A stretch of 64,000 nucleotides of DNA. Source: Phyto melanocephala. Lineage: Eukaryota; Arthropoda; Insecta; Diptera; Rhinophoridae. Shown one piece after another: positions 22,827-34,764 of this stretch. Every line of letters begins with the position of its first letter. The stretch's first letter is position 1. The notes beneath the pieces were generated by a model, which was not told the DNA's origin, searched no databases, and worked only from the letters and a program-made list of their open reading frames with translations. Location of the stretch: the NCBI GenBank assembly GCA_941918925.1, contig OW799233.1, positions 56,697,841-56,761,840 of the forward strand, given 5' to 3'. Made by a program: the position numbers and the translations under genes.

Positions 22827-24314
22827 ACAAGTAAAGCGCTATATTCGGCCGTGCCGAATCTTATATACCCTTCACAACGTGTAATCATGCAATAACAGTA
22901 GTTTGTATCACCATTCCATATGATATACGTACATACATATAAAAAACATACATATATAAAAACATCCCATTGTAAAATTATATATTTACGTATGTATGTT
23001 AAAAAAAATTAAAAAAAAAAATTAAAAAAAATAAATTTAAAAAAAATAAAAAAAAATTAAAAAAAAATATAAAAAAAATAAAAAAAATTTTTTTTTGCCT
23101 CAGCTGGGATTCGATGCCACGTTTTCTCTAACCAGTATACACGTTTGTATGAATGTATGTTGTTGTTATACCCTTCACACAGTGAAAAAGGGTATATATA
23201 GGTTTGTCATTCCGTGTGAAATTTCTACAATTTTCATTTCCGACCCCATAAAGTATATATTTTCTGAAAGCTTATGAATAGGTGAGTCGATTAAGCCCTG
23301 TCAGTCTGTCCGTGTGTATGTTGAAATCAACTTTTTGAAGCCCCCCGACATAGGTTGGACCCGGGTAAGGTATTAAAATATCAGAAATATTCGGGAGTAG
23401 ATCGGTATTGAAAATCAGAAACATCGGTGCATAAACAACTGAGATATGAGCAAAAACCCACGACCACCTCGATTTTTTTTTCACAAAAACAACATTACAA
23501 CAACAACATACATACATACAAACGTGTATACTGGTTAGAGAAAACGTGGCATCGAATCCCAACTGAGCCAAAAAAAATTTTCTTTTTTAATTTTTTTAAA
23601 AATTTTTTTTTTTTATTTTTTATTTAATATATTATTTATATTTTTATTATTATTTTTTTTTTAATTTTTTTATTTTTTTTTTATTTTTTTTTTATTTTTT
23701 TTGTTTTATGTATGTATATTATATATATAATAATTTTTTTTTAAAATTTTTTTTTTAAATTTTTTTTTTTTTTCGTTTTTTTAACATACATACGTGTACG
23801 TATTTCATATGGGATGAATGGTGATACAAGCAACTGTGATTGCATGACTACACGTTGTGAAGGGTATATAAGATTCGGCATGGCCGAATATAGCACTCTT
23901 ACTTGTTGTAATGTTGTTTTTGTGAAAAAAAAATCGAGGTGGTCGTGGGTTTTTGTTCATATCTCAGTTGTTTATGCACCGATGTTTCTGATTTTCAATA
24001 CAAAAGCTCATATCTCAGTTGTTTATGTGCTGATGTTTCTGATTTTCAATACCGATCTACTCCCGAATATTTCTAATATTTTAATATCTCACCCGAGTCC
24101 AAGCGATGTCGGGGGGCTTCAAAAAGTTGATTTCAACATACACACGGACAGACGGTCAGACGGACAGAATGACAGACTGACAGGGCTTAATCGACTCCCC
24201 TATTTATAAGCTTTCAGAAAATATATACTTTATGTGGTCGGAAATCAAAATTGTAGAATTTTCACACGGAATGACAAACCTATATATACCCTTTTTCACT
24301 GTGTGAAGGGTATA
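22827..24314 (-). mobile_element. family B element (B7) split by B8
   Basis: The reverse-strand 3' end (aacaagtaaagcgctatat) is at 22827 and the 5' end (gtgtgaagggtata) is at 24314. It is interrupted at a ttgttgt tract by the forward copy at 23168-23907. A short internal duplication (gctcatatctcagttgttta) lies near 23955-24020. Confidence 0.65.
23168..23907 (+). mobile_element. family B element (B8), complete and nested
   Basis: Runs from TATACCCTTCACACAGTG to hairpin (ATTCGGC ATG GCCGAAT) plus CTCTTACTTGTT. It lies between ttgttgt and gtaatgttg of copy B7, consistent with Helentron-type insertion at T-rich sites without an obvious TSD. Confidence 0.7.
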
Positions 24315-24638
24315 AAAACAGAGGCAATCACGTTTATTTGCTCATATCTCAGAAATTAAGGGGGCGATTTAGCTGAATTTCAATACCGATTTATTCCCGG
24401 ATATTTCTAAAAGATTGATACCATACACAGGTCTGAGGAATATGTGGTTGCTTCTTAAAGTTGATTTCAACCAACACACGGACAGACGAGCAGACGGTCA
24501 GGGCTTAATCGACTCCTCTATTCATAAGCTTTCAGAAAATATACACTTTATGGGGTCGGAAATTAAAATTGTGGAAATTACAAACGGAATGACAAAACTA
24601 TATACATATACCCTTGTGCACCACAGGTGAAGGGTATA
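24315..24638 (-). mobile_element. family B 5' fragment
   Basis: Reverse-strand 5' part of the cacaggtg subtype (ends ccacaggtgaagggtata), with a minimal GTCY core. The A/T-rich middle and 3' end are missing. Confidence 0.6.
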
Positions 24639-24734
24639 ATTACATACGTAAATAAAAATATTTTAGAATCACCAGTTTGTGTGTGTGTAGTACATTGTAT
24701 ATACATTAATACGTATAAATAATTATATTGTTTT

Positions 24735-26331
24735 TATACCCTTCACACAGTGAAAAAGGGTATATATAGGTTTGTCATTCCGTGTGAAATTTCTACAATT
24801 TTCATTTTCGACCCCATAAAGCATATATTTTCTGAAAGCTTATGAATAAGGGAGTTAATTAAGCTCTGTCAGTCTGACCATCTATCCGTGTGTATGTTGA
24901 AGCCCTCCGACATCGTTTGGGCCCGGGTAAGGTATAAAGATATCAGAAATATTCGGGAGTAGATCGGTATTGAAAATCAGAAACATCAGTACATAAACAA
25001 CTGAGATATGAACACCAGCTAAACCCAATTTTTTTTTGTTTTATATATTAATTATATTTTTATTATTATTTTTAATTTTTTTAAATTTTTTTTTAATATT
25101 TTAAAATTTGTTTTTTTATTTTTTTCTTATTATACCCTTCACACAGTGAAAAAGGGTATATATAGGTTTGTCATTCCGTGTGAAATTTCTACAATTTTGA
25201 TTTCCGACCCCATAAAGTATATATTTTCTGAAAGCTTATGAATAGGGGAGTCGATTAAGCGCTGTCAGTCTGTCCGTCTGTCCGTCTGACCGTCTGTCCG
25301 TGTGTATGTTGAAATCAACTTTTTGAAGCCCCCCGACATCGCTTGGACTCGGGTGAGGTATTAAAATATCAGAAATATTCGGGAGTATATCGCTATTGAA
25401 AATCAGAAACAGCGGTACATAAACAACTGAGATATGAGCAAAAACCCACGACCACCTCGATTTTTTTTTCACAAAAGCAACATTACAACAACAACATACA
25501 TACATACAAACCTGTATACTGGTTAGAGAAAACGTGGCATCGAATCCCAGCTGAGCCAAAAAATTTTTTTTTTTAATTTTTTTTTAATTTTTTTTTTTTA
25601 TTTTTTTTATTTTTTTTTTATTTTTTTTTTTTTATTTTTTATTTAATATATTATTTATATTTTTATTATTATTTTTTTTTTTTAATTTTTTTTTTATTTT
25701 TTTTTTTGTTTTGTATATATTATATACATAATAATTTTTAAAAAATTTTTTTTTTTTAAATTTTTTTTTTCTTAAAATTTTTTTTTTTTAATTTTTTTTT
25801 TTTTTTGTTTTTTTTAACATTCATACGTGAATTTATAATTTTACAATGGGACGTTTTTATATATGTATGTTTTTATATGTATGTACGTATTTCATATGGG
25901 ATGAATGGTGACACAAACCACTGTTATTGCATGAATTCACGTTGTGAAGGGTATATAAGATTCGGCACGGCCGAATATAGCGCTCTTACTTGTTTTTTAA
26001 TATTTTTTTAAATATTTTTTTTAATTTTTTTTATTTTTAAATTTTTATTTTATATTTATTATTTATATTTTTTTTTAATTTTTTTTATATTTTTTTTTGT
26101 TTAATTTTTTTTATTTTTTTATTTTTTTGAATTTTTATTTATATTTTTTTTAACACACATACGTAAGTTTATAACTTTACAATGGGATGTTTTTATATAT
26201 GTATGTTTTTTATATGTATGTACGTATTTCATATGAGATGAATGGTGATACAAACTATTGTTATTGCGCGACTACACGTTGTGAAGGGTATTTAAGATTC
26301 GGCATGGCCGAATATAGCACTCTTACTTGTT
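24735..26331 (+). mobile_element. family B element (B10) split by B11
   Basis: The 5' end tataccCttcacacagtg is at 24735 and the 3' hairpin plus ctcttacttgtt ends at 26331. Copy B11 (25131-25994) is inserted in its T-rich middle in the same orientation. The 3' end lies directly against the piggyBac remnant. Confidence 0.65.
25131..25994 (+). mobile_element. family B element (B11), complete and nested
   Basis: Runs from tatacccttcacacagtg to hairpin plus gctcttacttgtt. The GTCY core is tgtccgtctgtccgtctgac near 25270. It is full length at 864 bp with an extended poly-T middle. Confidence 0.7.
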
Positions 26332-26339
26332 TTGTATCG

Positions 26340-27430
26340 ATTTTTTTCATACTTTGCACATAGATGACAAAAAGTTACATCCTCCGAATGCTGAACACAA
26401 ACTGGTTTTTTACATTCCTTGCAGGATTTTCTTGTTGATCTCCTCTTTTCACACTTGTAGTAATTTCCTTTGTGTTTTTTTCTACCAGAAGCGTCGCGTT
26501 CTTCTTGAACACGTTCTGGTTCAGTAACAATATAAGATTATAATTCCACTGCGAGATGAAAAATGTCTCATAATTTGATGATTTTCTAAGCGGCTCTGAA
26601 TTGCGTTCATAGCTAACTGTGTACTTAAATTTTGAAGAAACAGTCTTCTTCGGCTCGTTGAGGATTTAAGGCTGGAATTATTCTCCATAGAGATGACAAA
26701 AGCTGCAAATGCAGCCACGTCAATAATATTATAAAAAAACACGCTAAGGGCCATCTATTTGTTCTCCTCTTTGTCGTATATTCGCACAGACATTTATCCA
26801 TGTTGTCAACTACACCTTTGCATTTATTATAATCCATTATAATTACTAGCTTCTTTTTTTCACTTCCAACCTCGGTATTATAATGAGATGTAGATAGTAG
26901 CACAACCGATATGTTTTCTTCGGGATATGAGCACATACTAATGTTGTTGCTAAATCCAAAGACTGAAGATTCTACTTCTCTTCCTCGGGGATAAGAAAAT
27001 TCAATCGGAGCAAATGTTCGCCTTTTGACAAACATTAAAGAGAGGCCAAATTGTAACTTGTAAAAAAGTTGCCACAGACGATGTTTCGTCCACAAATCCT
27101 TGACTACTCGTTCACCCTGATTTTTATCCCTTTCTCCAGAAGGCGCCAAGCAAAGTATATATCTTTCCACTGAGTGGATAAAATGTAAGAGAATCACAAA
27201 CCCACCAAACCTTTATCCCATATTTTGCAGATTTTGAAGGAATATACTGAGTAAAAGGGATAAAGTTGCTCATCAACAGTGATGTTGGCTTCTGCCACAT
27301 AGTTGCTCTGCAGGTTTGTAATCAGCATCAGAAATATGTCAGATATGGCTGCTGTTTTATCACTTTTTTTATGGTGCTGGCGTGAACTATCATTAGCAAA
27401 TCTTATATAACGGCTAAAATTAATTTAATT
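26340..27430 (-). pseudogene. piggyBac-family transposase remnant
   Basis: The reverse strand shows, in order: ANITVDEQLYPF (first catalytic Asp region, near 27260-27285); a stretch matching piggyBac IPSKPAKYGIK in broken frame; RNIVCGNFFTS near 27060-27085, where the second catalytic Asp of the usual TDNFF appears changed to Gly; IMDYNKCKGVVDNMD near 26800-26840; RRTNRWPLA; YNIIDVAAFAAFVI; and a C-terminal Cys-rich zinc domain (KSCKECKKPVCVQH...CHLC, 26340-26525). Frameshifts near 26745, 27080 and 27200 and a lost catalytic residue show it is dead. The N-terminus and TTAA ends are not identified. A family B element abuts the C-terminus. Confidence 0.8.
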
Positions 27431-27499
27431 TGCTAATAAATTGTCTATACGCTGGTGTGTACACTCTGCTTTATAGGCAAATCATTCAATTTGATGAGA

Positions 27500-28310
27500 A
27501 AAACAAAACTAGTGGTCTGATCTGAACAATAATCTCTTAATACTAAAATATTTATCATTTTCTTTGAGTAGCTTCGATACGCTAATAAAATGTTTTCGTA
27601 TTTTTAGTCTTTCAATGAGAGTGGGCGTTATAGAAGGCATGTTGAAGTACTTTCTGATAATAAAATTAACTGAGATATTTCCACATACAGTCCTTTATTT
27701 TTCTAAAATCTTTATTCATAGAGATACAATATGAATTTGAGATAGAGCGTTATATGGGATGTGGCCTAAAAAGTGGGCGAGTCACATATATATCCCGTTA
27801 GTACAAAGTACTTGACTAAAAAAAATGTTCGCAAATTTTCGGAATCATAAATTTTAATTTTTCAGTTTTATTAAATTTTAAATTTTGAATATACCGAAGA
27901 ACACACTGTGCGGTATAAATATCACACATTTTGATCTATAACTACTTTCTTAAATCAAAGATTTAAGCAATTTTTAGGAAAAAATATTTTTTTCTAGGGA
28001 AATATAAATTTAAAATTTCATGGCTCCACGTTAATGCGGTTGGTTTCAATTGCATTTTATTCGACGTTGGAAGGACACGGTTTTTTTGACCTACTCGACC
28101 TACTTGACCTATACGAGCTATAACTCTCTTCCAAATATCCCGATTTAGCCAATCTTTAACACAAATCCGACCTTGTTTATAAGAAATATTCTGGCAAAGT
28201 TTTAGCACCCTATATTTTCCGGTTCGAGCTCTATCGTGCTTTCAACTGGCGGACAGACAGACATACGGACATAGATAGATCGTCATAAAATTAAGCCCCG
28301 ATTTAGACAA
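27500..28310 (-). mobile_element. family A fragment, reverse half of head-to-head pair
   Basis: Reverse-strand family A body: internal repeat phrases (gagtgggcgttata, tctttattcatagag), then cacagtgtgcggtata, aactctcttcc and ggacagacagaca. It meets a forward fragment at about 28300 where the 5' ends face each other. Termini are missing. Confidence 0.55.
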
Positions 28311-28932
28311 CACATATAATTCTTGAGTAAAAAAATATTTTTCTCCGAAAATTGCTTAAATATTTGATTTATGAAAGGAGTTATAGATCAAAATGTATGA
28401 TATTTATACCGCACAGTGTGTTCCTCGGTGTATTTAAAATTTAAAAGGTAAAAGGTTTGACACACCCACTTTTACGCCCACCTCCCATATAACGTTTTAT
28501 CTCAAATTTATATAATTTCTCTATGAATAAAGATTTTGGAATAACAATGGATTATGTTGAAATAGCTTAGTTGTATTCAAAAGCTCATAGAAATTAAAAA
28601 ATTAGTAGTATGATGATGAAATTTGCTACACATATCCTTCTAGTCAATGTCATTAAAAATCTAGGTGACGCACCCACTTTAACTACCTTCCATATAACGG
28701 CTTATCTTAAATTCATATAATTTCTCTATAAATACAAATTTTGGAAGAATAAAGGACTATATTAAAATATCTCAGTTTTATTTATTAGCAGAAAGAAAGA
28801 AAAACTAAATTTACGAAAATATTTTACTAGCATATCGAACTTATACAAAGAAAGTGATACATATTTTAGTATAAAGAGAATATTCCATAGCGATTTCTGT
28901 TAACAACAAACAAATACATTTTGTGTTATAAA

Positions 28933-29741
28933 TAGGGGTTTTTCCCGGAAATTTGAGTTATTTAATCTTCCCGATTTCCCAGAATTTTTTGTCGGGATCC
29001 CGGGAAATGAAAAAGGTGGCTATGATTTGAAAGCAGATGTTTATATTGTGACATTTCTTTTTCATTAAAATTCTTTCATCAAGGTTTTTTTATCTTTACA
29101 TTTAAAAATTGTTTCACATATAATTTGATATACTTTTTGCGGTAACGTGTTTTAAAAAATTAAAAAAACTCAGCCCACGTTACCAATAGTTTAAAATTTC
29201 TATAAAGTGTTAAATTTTTTTGAGGGAAGTGGTCATAAAACTCAAAATATTATATATTTGTTAAATGCACTTTTAACTATTCGTCCAACATCGATATAAA
29301 GTGAACGAGTGTTTTCTGTAACAGGGCAATTTGTTAATAAAATCAGAAATGGACTTTCTGACCAATCAATAAAGGCTTTGAGCAAATTAAAAGATTATTT
29401 TCTAAGTCGTTAAAAATTTGTACGTTATATTTTTTTAATTGTACATTGTATTTACATGTTTTTTAAATAAACTCTAATGACTTTATTTTTGATCTCATAG
29501 CTGAAGTACCTGTATTTTTGTTTTCTGTGCTCATATTTGATCTCGTATCTAGAGAATAATATTTTTTTATTTTTAAATTCAAGTTTCTTTATTAATCTTT
29601 ATGGCTTTGAAGTGTTTCTTTAACATTATAAACTATTTTATTCTTTTTAATAAAAAGTTTTTATTAATTAAAATCAAATTTACTTTTTATTTGTTTTGCT
29701 GCGGGATCCCGGGTAACAAAAAATTGCGGAAAAAAACCCTA
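28933..29741 (+). mobile_element. hAT element, non-autonomous copy 1
   Basis: The ends taggggtttttcccgg and ccgggt...aaaaaaccctA form hAT-type TIRs. The flanking 8-bp duplication is gttataaa/gctataaa (7 of 8). The inside keeps the hAT C-terminal dimerisation motif (see 29267-29413). It sits in family A at the same position as the copy at 49463-49783. Confidence 0.75.
29267..29413 (+). pseudogene. hAT transposase C-terminal dimerisation fragment
   Basis: The frame reads ALLTIRPTSI, stop, SERVFSVTGQFVNKIRNGLS and ends LKDYFLSR. SERVFS...G....R..L is the conserved hAT C-terminal (dimerisation) signature. It has one internal TAA and no catalytic domain. The matching region of the reverse copy at 45.57-45.60 kb retains PPTAVESERVF. 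Confidence 0.75.
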
Positions 29742-29815
29742 GCTATAAAATTTAGAAAAATTGGTGGAGGGTATAAAATATTCGGCACAGCCAAATATAG
29801 TGCTCCTACTGTTTT

Positions 29816-31166
29816 TTTTTTTTTTTCATTTTTTGTTTTGTTTTCAATTTTAAATATTTGCTTTTTATCGTTTTACTACGAAAGGAAAAATTAAAATATC
29901 AAAATATATCATCACCAGGAATTACAATTATACGAAAATATATTTAAAATAAAGAAATTGAAATATATTTATTGCTTTTAAATTATCTGCAATTTGCTGA
30001 CTAAAATCTTCAAATCTGCATATTGACAGTTTGAGTTGTGTTTTTGCATAGCTAATCGCAATTAACATTAAGCTTTAAGCAAGTAATGCTGAATAAGAAC
30101 GAAAGTATGTATGTATGTGAAAGAGAAAAAAAAAATATCAAAAATGAGATAAAAATACTTTTTTGTACTTACAAGATGGTATCATAACATCATAATGTCC
30201 CAAAAATTTTAAAATTAATAAATACTTTAGAACTGTTTAAGGCGAATTCATACAGGTGAAATTATCAGCCCAGCTGATGGGGAAACTTTTTTGTCAAAAT
30301 TGGTTGAATTTGCCTTGATTTTATTTATTAATGCAGGGAAGGAAATTGTGATTTTGGATTCGGTATTAAACAATTAACTTACGTGTACTTTTTTGATAAT
30401 AAATGTGCTAAATTTATGTATATTTGTTGCTTTTGCGTTATTAACAATGTGTTTAAAAAATTTATATCATCTTTTTAATGAAATGTTATTATATTTAATA
30501 TGTAAAAACAACTTTTCCATCCCTGATATACGAATTGGCCTTGACATAAAACATCCTCCGAAAAGTTGCTTTGTTGTATCAATTCGCCGTTGCATATACC
30601 TTATGGATATGTCTTGTAACTGTTAGACCTTTTTAAAATTTTGAAAAATTGTGACAATATGGCAATACGATACTTTGGACACTTTGATTTAATTAGTTCA
30701 TTTTACGTTAATTTAATTTTAAATTCCTATTTACATTTGTGCAATTTACTGCAAACATGGCTGCTCAGTCAATTCAAATCTAGTTCAATTAATCAAATCC
30801 AAGTATGAATCACTTTCGAATCTTATGAAATTATGAACTTGTGAGCCAAGCATTTGACGAATGCATCGCCTTGCTTTGACTGAAAAAATCTTCATATAGA
30901 CTTCTAATCGTACTAGCCGATCTTGATCTGTTATCATCGATAACAAAACAATCTTAGGTAGGAAAAAGTGTGTGATATTTGCTACGAACGGAAGAAAGGC
31001 TTGTTGAACGTCATCTTAAATCATGTAAAAGTATGATTGTTTCAAATTCCATTATTTAGTTTTACTTTATTTGCAGTACAAGTTAAGTTTAGATATGATG
31101 GGTAAGTTCTATAAGAGAGTATTTGAGGTCTGAAGAAAAATTTCAAAAAAAATTGTCTATAATTTT
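29816..31166. other. AT-rich spacer
   Basis: Short open frames only; no recognised gene or element. Confidence 0.45.
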
Positions 31167-31946
31167 TATACCCGGCACTAAAAAACATAATGATGGTCGT
31201 CATTCCATTTGTAACACATCGAAATATCCATTTAAGACCCCATAAAGAATAAATTTTCTAAGACATGGTTTCATTTTATGAAGGTAGTCCGTCTGTTGAA
31301 AACGCAATAGAGCTCGAACGAAAAAGGTAAAGGGATCATATATAGCCACAATTTTTCTTACGCACAAGGTTTCTTTGTATTAAAATGGGCTAAATCGGAA
31401 CATTAGGAAGAGAGTTATAGTTCGTAATGGAAGATTAGGTCAAAAAAACATGTCATTCTAAACGCGAATAAAATGTAATTGTGCCCAAATGCATTAACGT
31501 AGAGCAGAAATTATTTTTCCTGAAAATTGCCTAAATCTATGAATTTTGAAAGGAGTTATAGATCAAAATGTACGCAAATTTATACCACGCAGTGTATTTT
31601 TCCGTCTATTCAAAATTTAAAACGTAATAAAACTGACAAAATTAGATGTACGATTCTGAAATTATTCAAACATTGCTTCTTGGTAAAAGTCTTTGTACTA
31701 AAAGAAAATAAATGTGACATGCCCACTTTTACGCGCAGCTCCCATATAACGCCCACTTTTTGCATTATATACTGTTAATGAAATTTAAAAGCTCATAAAA
31801 CCGACTAAATTAAAGGTATGACGGTGAAATTTTGTACATGTGGCTTTCTAGTCAATGTGATTGTTTCGCCAGAAAATTAAGGTGACACACCTACTTTAAC
31901 GCCTACCTCCTAATTACGATTAATCTTATTTGGAAATATCTTAGTT

Positions 31947-31954
31947 GTATATAT
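31947..31954. repeat. 8-bp TSD, left copy
   Basis: GTATATAT is repeated exactly at 34634-34641. Joining the flanks restores the family A phrase ttgtatatattagcataaac. Confidence 0.7.
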
Positions 31955-34633
31955 TAGACCGGTCCTTATTTTTTTTTTTTTTTTTAATTTGTATCACGGC
32001 AAGCACCAAAAACATTTCATTTGATCTCAAAATACCACACAAAAAATTTAAGCACAATAGGACAATTTTTAGCTGTGTCTCAAAGCACTCTTTATTTTCA
32101 GTTGGATTGATTTGCAATTATTGAGTCACATAATTCTTATGGTCTTTCATTTAGTCGTTAATGAAACAGCGACAATCGTACATGTTTAGTTGATGCCTAA
32201 ATATTTTTTTCCAAGTTTGCACTAATACAACTGCAATACAATTTTATCCATCTTACAAGTATTCAAAGGTGTCAGTTAGTACCCTGCATTTTGTTAATGA
32301 ACAAGTGGAAACATGACCTAAGTGTAGAGAAATGAAACAAATAAGTGTTTGCAGTGCTCAAAAAAAAGTTAACCGTGTGCTATGATTAGTACAAGACCAC
32401 TTAAATGAAATTAAATTCAATGAATTTTTTCTTACATTAACTTCTTCCATATTTGGATTTCTCTTATAAGCAAATTCGAGCAAAAAAGACTGAAGGGATG
32501 GCATCCAAAAGACTTCGATCAGATGATGATATTATGTTAATTGACGCAATTGATCATCAAATTACTGGAGCTTAATTACCATCAAGAAAACAAGTGCTAC
32601 AAGTATTATTTTATAATTTACGAATAGTTGGGTTAAAAGTGCTAGATTAGTTGTTGCTGAGGTTAGTACATTTTGGCAAACAGCACGAATTCCAACACAT
32701 TACGAAAAACACTCCATTGAGAAACTGGAAAAGTTATACAATGAGTAGAGATCTATCATGAAGAATCATAGTCGAAAAACTGAAACTCAAAACAAGGTCG
32801 AAACTGAATTTCAAGAGAAATTGGATGATTTATTCGATATCGCACACGCAGACACATTCGAATTAATAAAAATACAAGAGGACAAAGATTTTTTATTAAA
32901 GCAGCGAGAAAAAGGAAGACCAGGTTGTATGGTAGGAACGAAAAATTGTCACGCAAAAAGAAAAGCGAAAAGCAATACATAAAGAGCAAGAAAACCAGCG
33001 TAAAATAAAAAAACAAACGAAAAGGGTTATATGAACAACAGACTCAAAGATGTATACAAATTTTTAAATATATAATATAGATTGCTATACAACAGGTTGT
33101 TTAACTTTGACGACATTAACGATATTGAAGTTGTAGCATCACAGTCAGCAGAAAATGTAAAAGTGAATGAATGTAGCAAAACCCCACCTGGCATATCAAG
33201 AGGTAGAACTGAATTTTTTACACCAAGAATGCCTTTAACTTTGGATAAGTGGAGAATCTCTGATGTGCTGCAGTTCATGTCCTAAGTACAACTGCTGACG
33301 CGTTAGGCCATCATATCGAAGATCTTATACTAAATCGTTCATCAATTCGACGCATACGTCAGAAACGTGCAACAACAGCACAAAATATTGTAGCAAACTT
33401 TGATGTAAGTAATTTAATATGTGTCCGCACCAGAAGTATTAGTTTTTAATCGATTTAGCAAACACTGGATTAATATTGAAAAGACAAATCACAAAAGTTG
33501 CTTAGAAGATGAACACGTTGTTCAAGTATTAACTGCTGAAGAACGTGAACTAATCTTAAATTATTGTCTTGTTAATTTGAAGCAAACTCATAGTAGACGC
33601 GATTACAAAGAATTATTACAATTAGTTATTTCTTTTCTTGGTGGTACGGTGCCGAATTTTAACACCTTTAGAATACCTGGTGCAACTTCTCATGCTAGAT
33701 GGATGTCAAAAGCTATTTATATACTTTAAATTTAATTGTTCCGTGATCGTATTTATGTAAAAGCCTGGTTTAGATGCACCAAAGCAATTGAAGCACCAAA
33801 TCAAGACCTAAATTCAATAAAAAAAATATAAGTGCTTATCCTGAACAAGACATAGCTTTCGTTTTGTTACAAAAAGTAAGCAATCACTTATGGTATTTGT
33901 CCGAAGAAGCAGTCGGTCTTTCATTTTTCGATCCTAATGTTAGTTTCGATATTAAGAGAAAAATGGTTAAAGCAATTAATGTTCAAGAAAATAAAGAAAA
34001 ATGCAAGCGGATAATTGCTAATCCAACAAATATCCTTCAAACATAATCACAAAAAGATTAAAGCAATTTTGTAAGTTCAAACACACACGCGTTCTTTGAT
34101 CGCTTAGATATTTCAAAAGAATATTTGCAAGTCGATCCATCGGATTGGAATGAAAGATTTGACTATGCTCAAGCATCTCAAAATTGTCAAAACTTATCTG
34201 TAGTAAACGATGCTGCTGATAGAGGTGCCAAATTCATTACAGATTATGACAATAAATTAACACACAGTGAAGAAGAGAAACAATTTCTTTTTCAAGTGGT
34301 CAAAGAATATATGTAATATGAATTATCCCACTTTCAAAAAGACTTCATTATTACACTAAATTTATATTAATATGTAATTGAATTGAATGTAATAGAAATA
34401 TTTTATTTTAATGTTAATTTTTCAAATAATTTTTAATAAAATATTAAACAATACATTTTTTTGTCTTATTTCTAATAATGAATAAATATAGTTGCTTGAG
34501 TCACAGCTAAAAATTATCCGATCGTGGTAAAAATTTTTTTTGTTCTTCTTAATACTAAATGAAATATTTTTAGCGCTTGCCCCGATATAAATTCGAGAAA
34601 ATAAATTTCTTCATGTATATAAGGACCGGTCTA
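31955..34633 (+). mobile_element. 2.7-kb TIR transposon of unassigned family
   Basis: The termini are exact 15-bp inverted repeats (TAGACCGGTCCTTAT at 31955-31969 and its complement at 34619-34633). Looser inverted similarity continues for about 130 bp and includes aatttttagctgtg. An 8-bp TSD flanks it. Inside is a broken gene (32498-34316) for a transposase-like protein. TSD length and size would fit the hAT or P groups, but the ends are not typical of either and the protein shows no hATC or THAP motif. Confidence 0.75.
32498..34316 (+). pseudogene. transposase-like protein of unnamed family, degraded
   Basis: The segments, in order and in shifting frames, are: MASKRLRSDDDIMLIDAI; LPSRKQVLQVLFYNLR; AEVSTFWQTARIPTHYEKHS; TETQ...KLDDLFDIAHAD; REKGRPGCM; GRTEFFTPRMPL; ADALGHHIEDLILNRSSIRR; VLVFNRFSKHW; RRDYKELLQLVISFLGGTVP; ATSHARWMSKAIY; NHLWYLSEEAVGLSFF; and VVNDAADRGAKFI ending EEEKQFLFQVVKEYM. 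Stops and frameshifts occur at 32573, near 32640, 32747, 33285 and 33728. From memory, related long proteins in other animals have about 200 extra residues between RSSIRR and VLVFNRF. That would put a deletion of the putative catalytic core near 33405-33425. The same order of motifs is what makes me think of a coherent family; its name and mechanism are unknown to me. Confidence 0.65.
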
Positions 34634-34641
34634 GTATATAT
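34634..34641. repeat. 8-bp TSD, right copy
   Basis: Exact GTATATAT, matching 31947-31954. Confidence 0.7.
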
Positions 34642-34764
34642 TAGCATAAACTTTATTGACACGCCTACTTTAACGTCCACTTTCATTGAATGACTTTATT
34701 TACGTTTTACATTTTACTAGCATATCGAAGTTCTACAATGAACAAGAACAAGAAGTGACAGTGA

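Larger units (their letters stand above)
28311..29815 (+). mobile_element. family A fragment carrying a hAT insertion
   Basis: Forward-strand family A body from cgaaaattgcttaaat through the internal repeats and gcatatcgaa to ggtggagggtata. It ends with a decayed hairpin (attcggcacagccaaat) and gctcctactgtt. The hAT remnant at 28933-29741 interrupts it. Confidence 0.55.
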
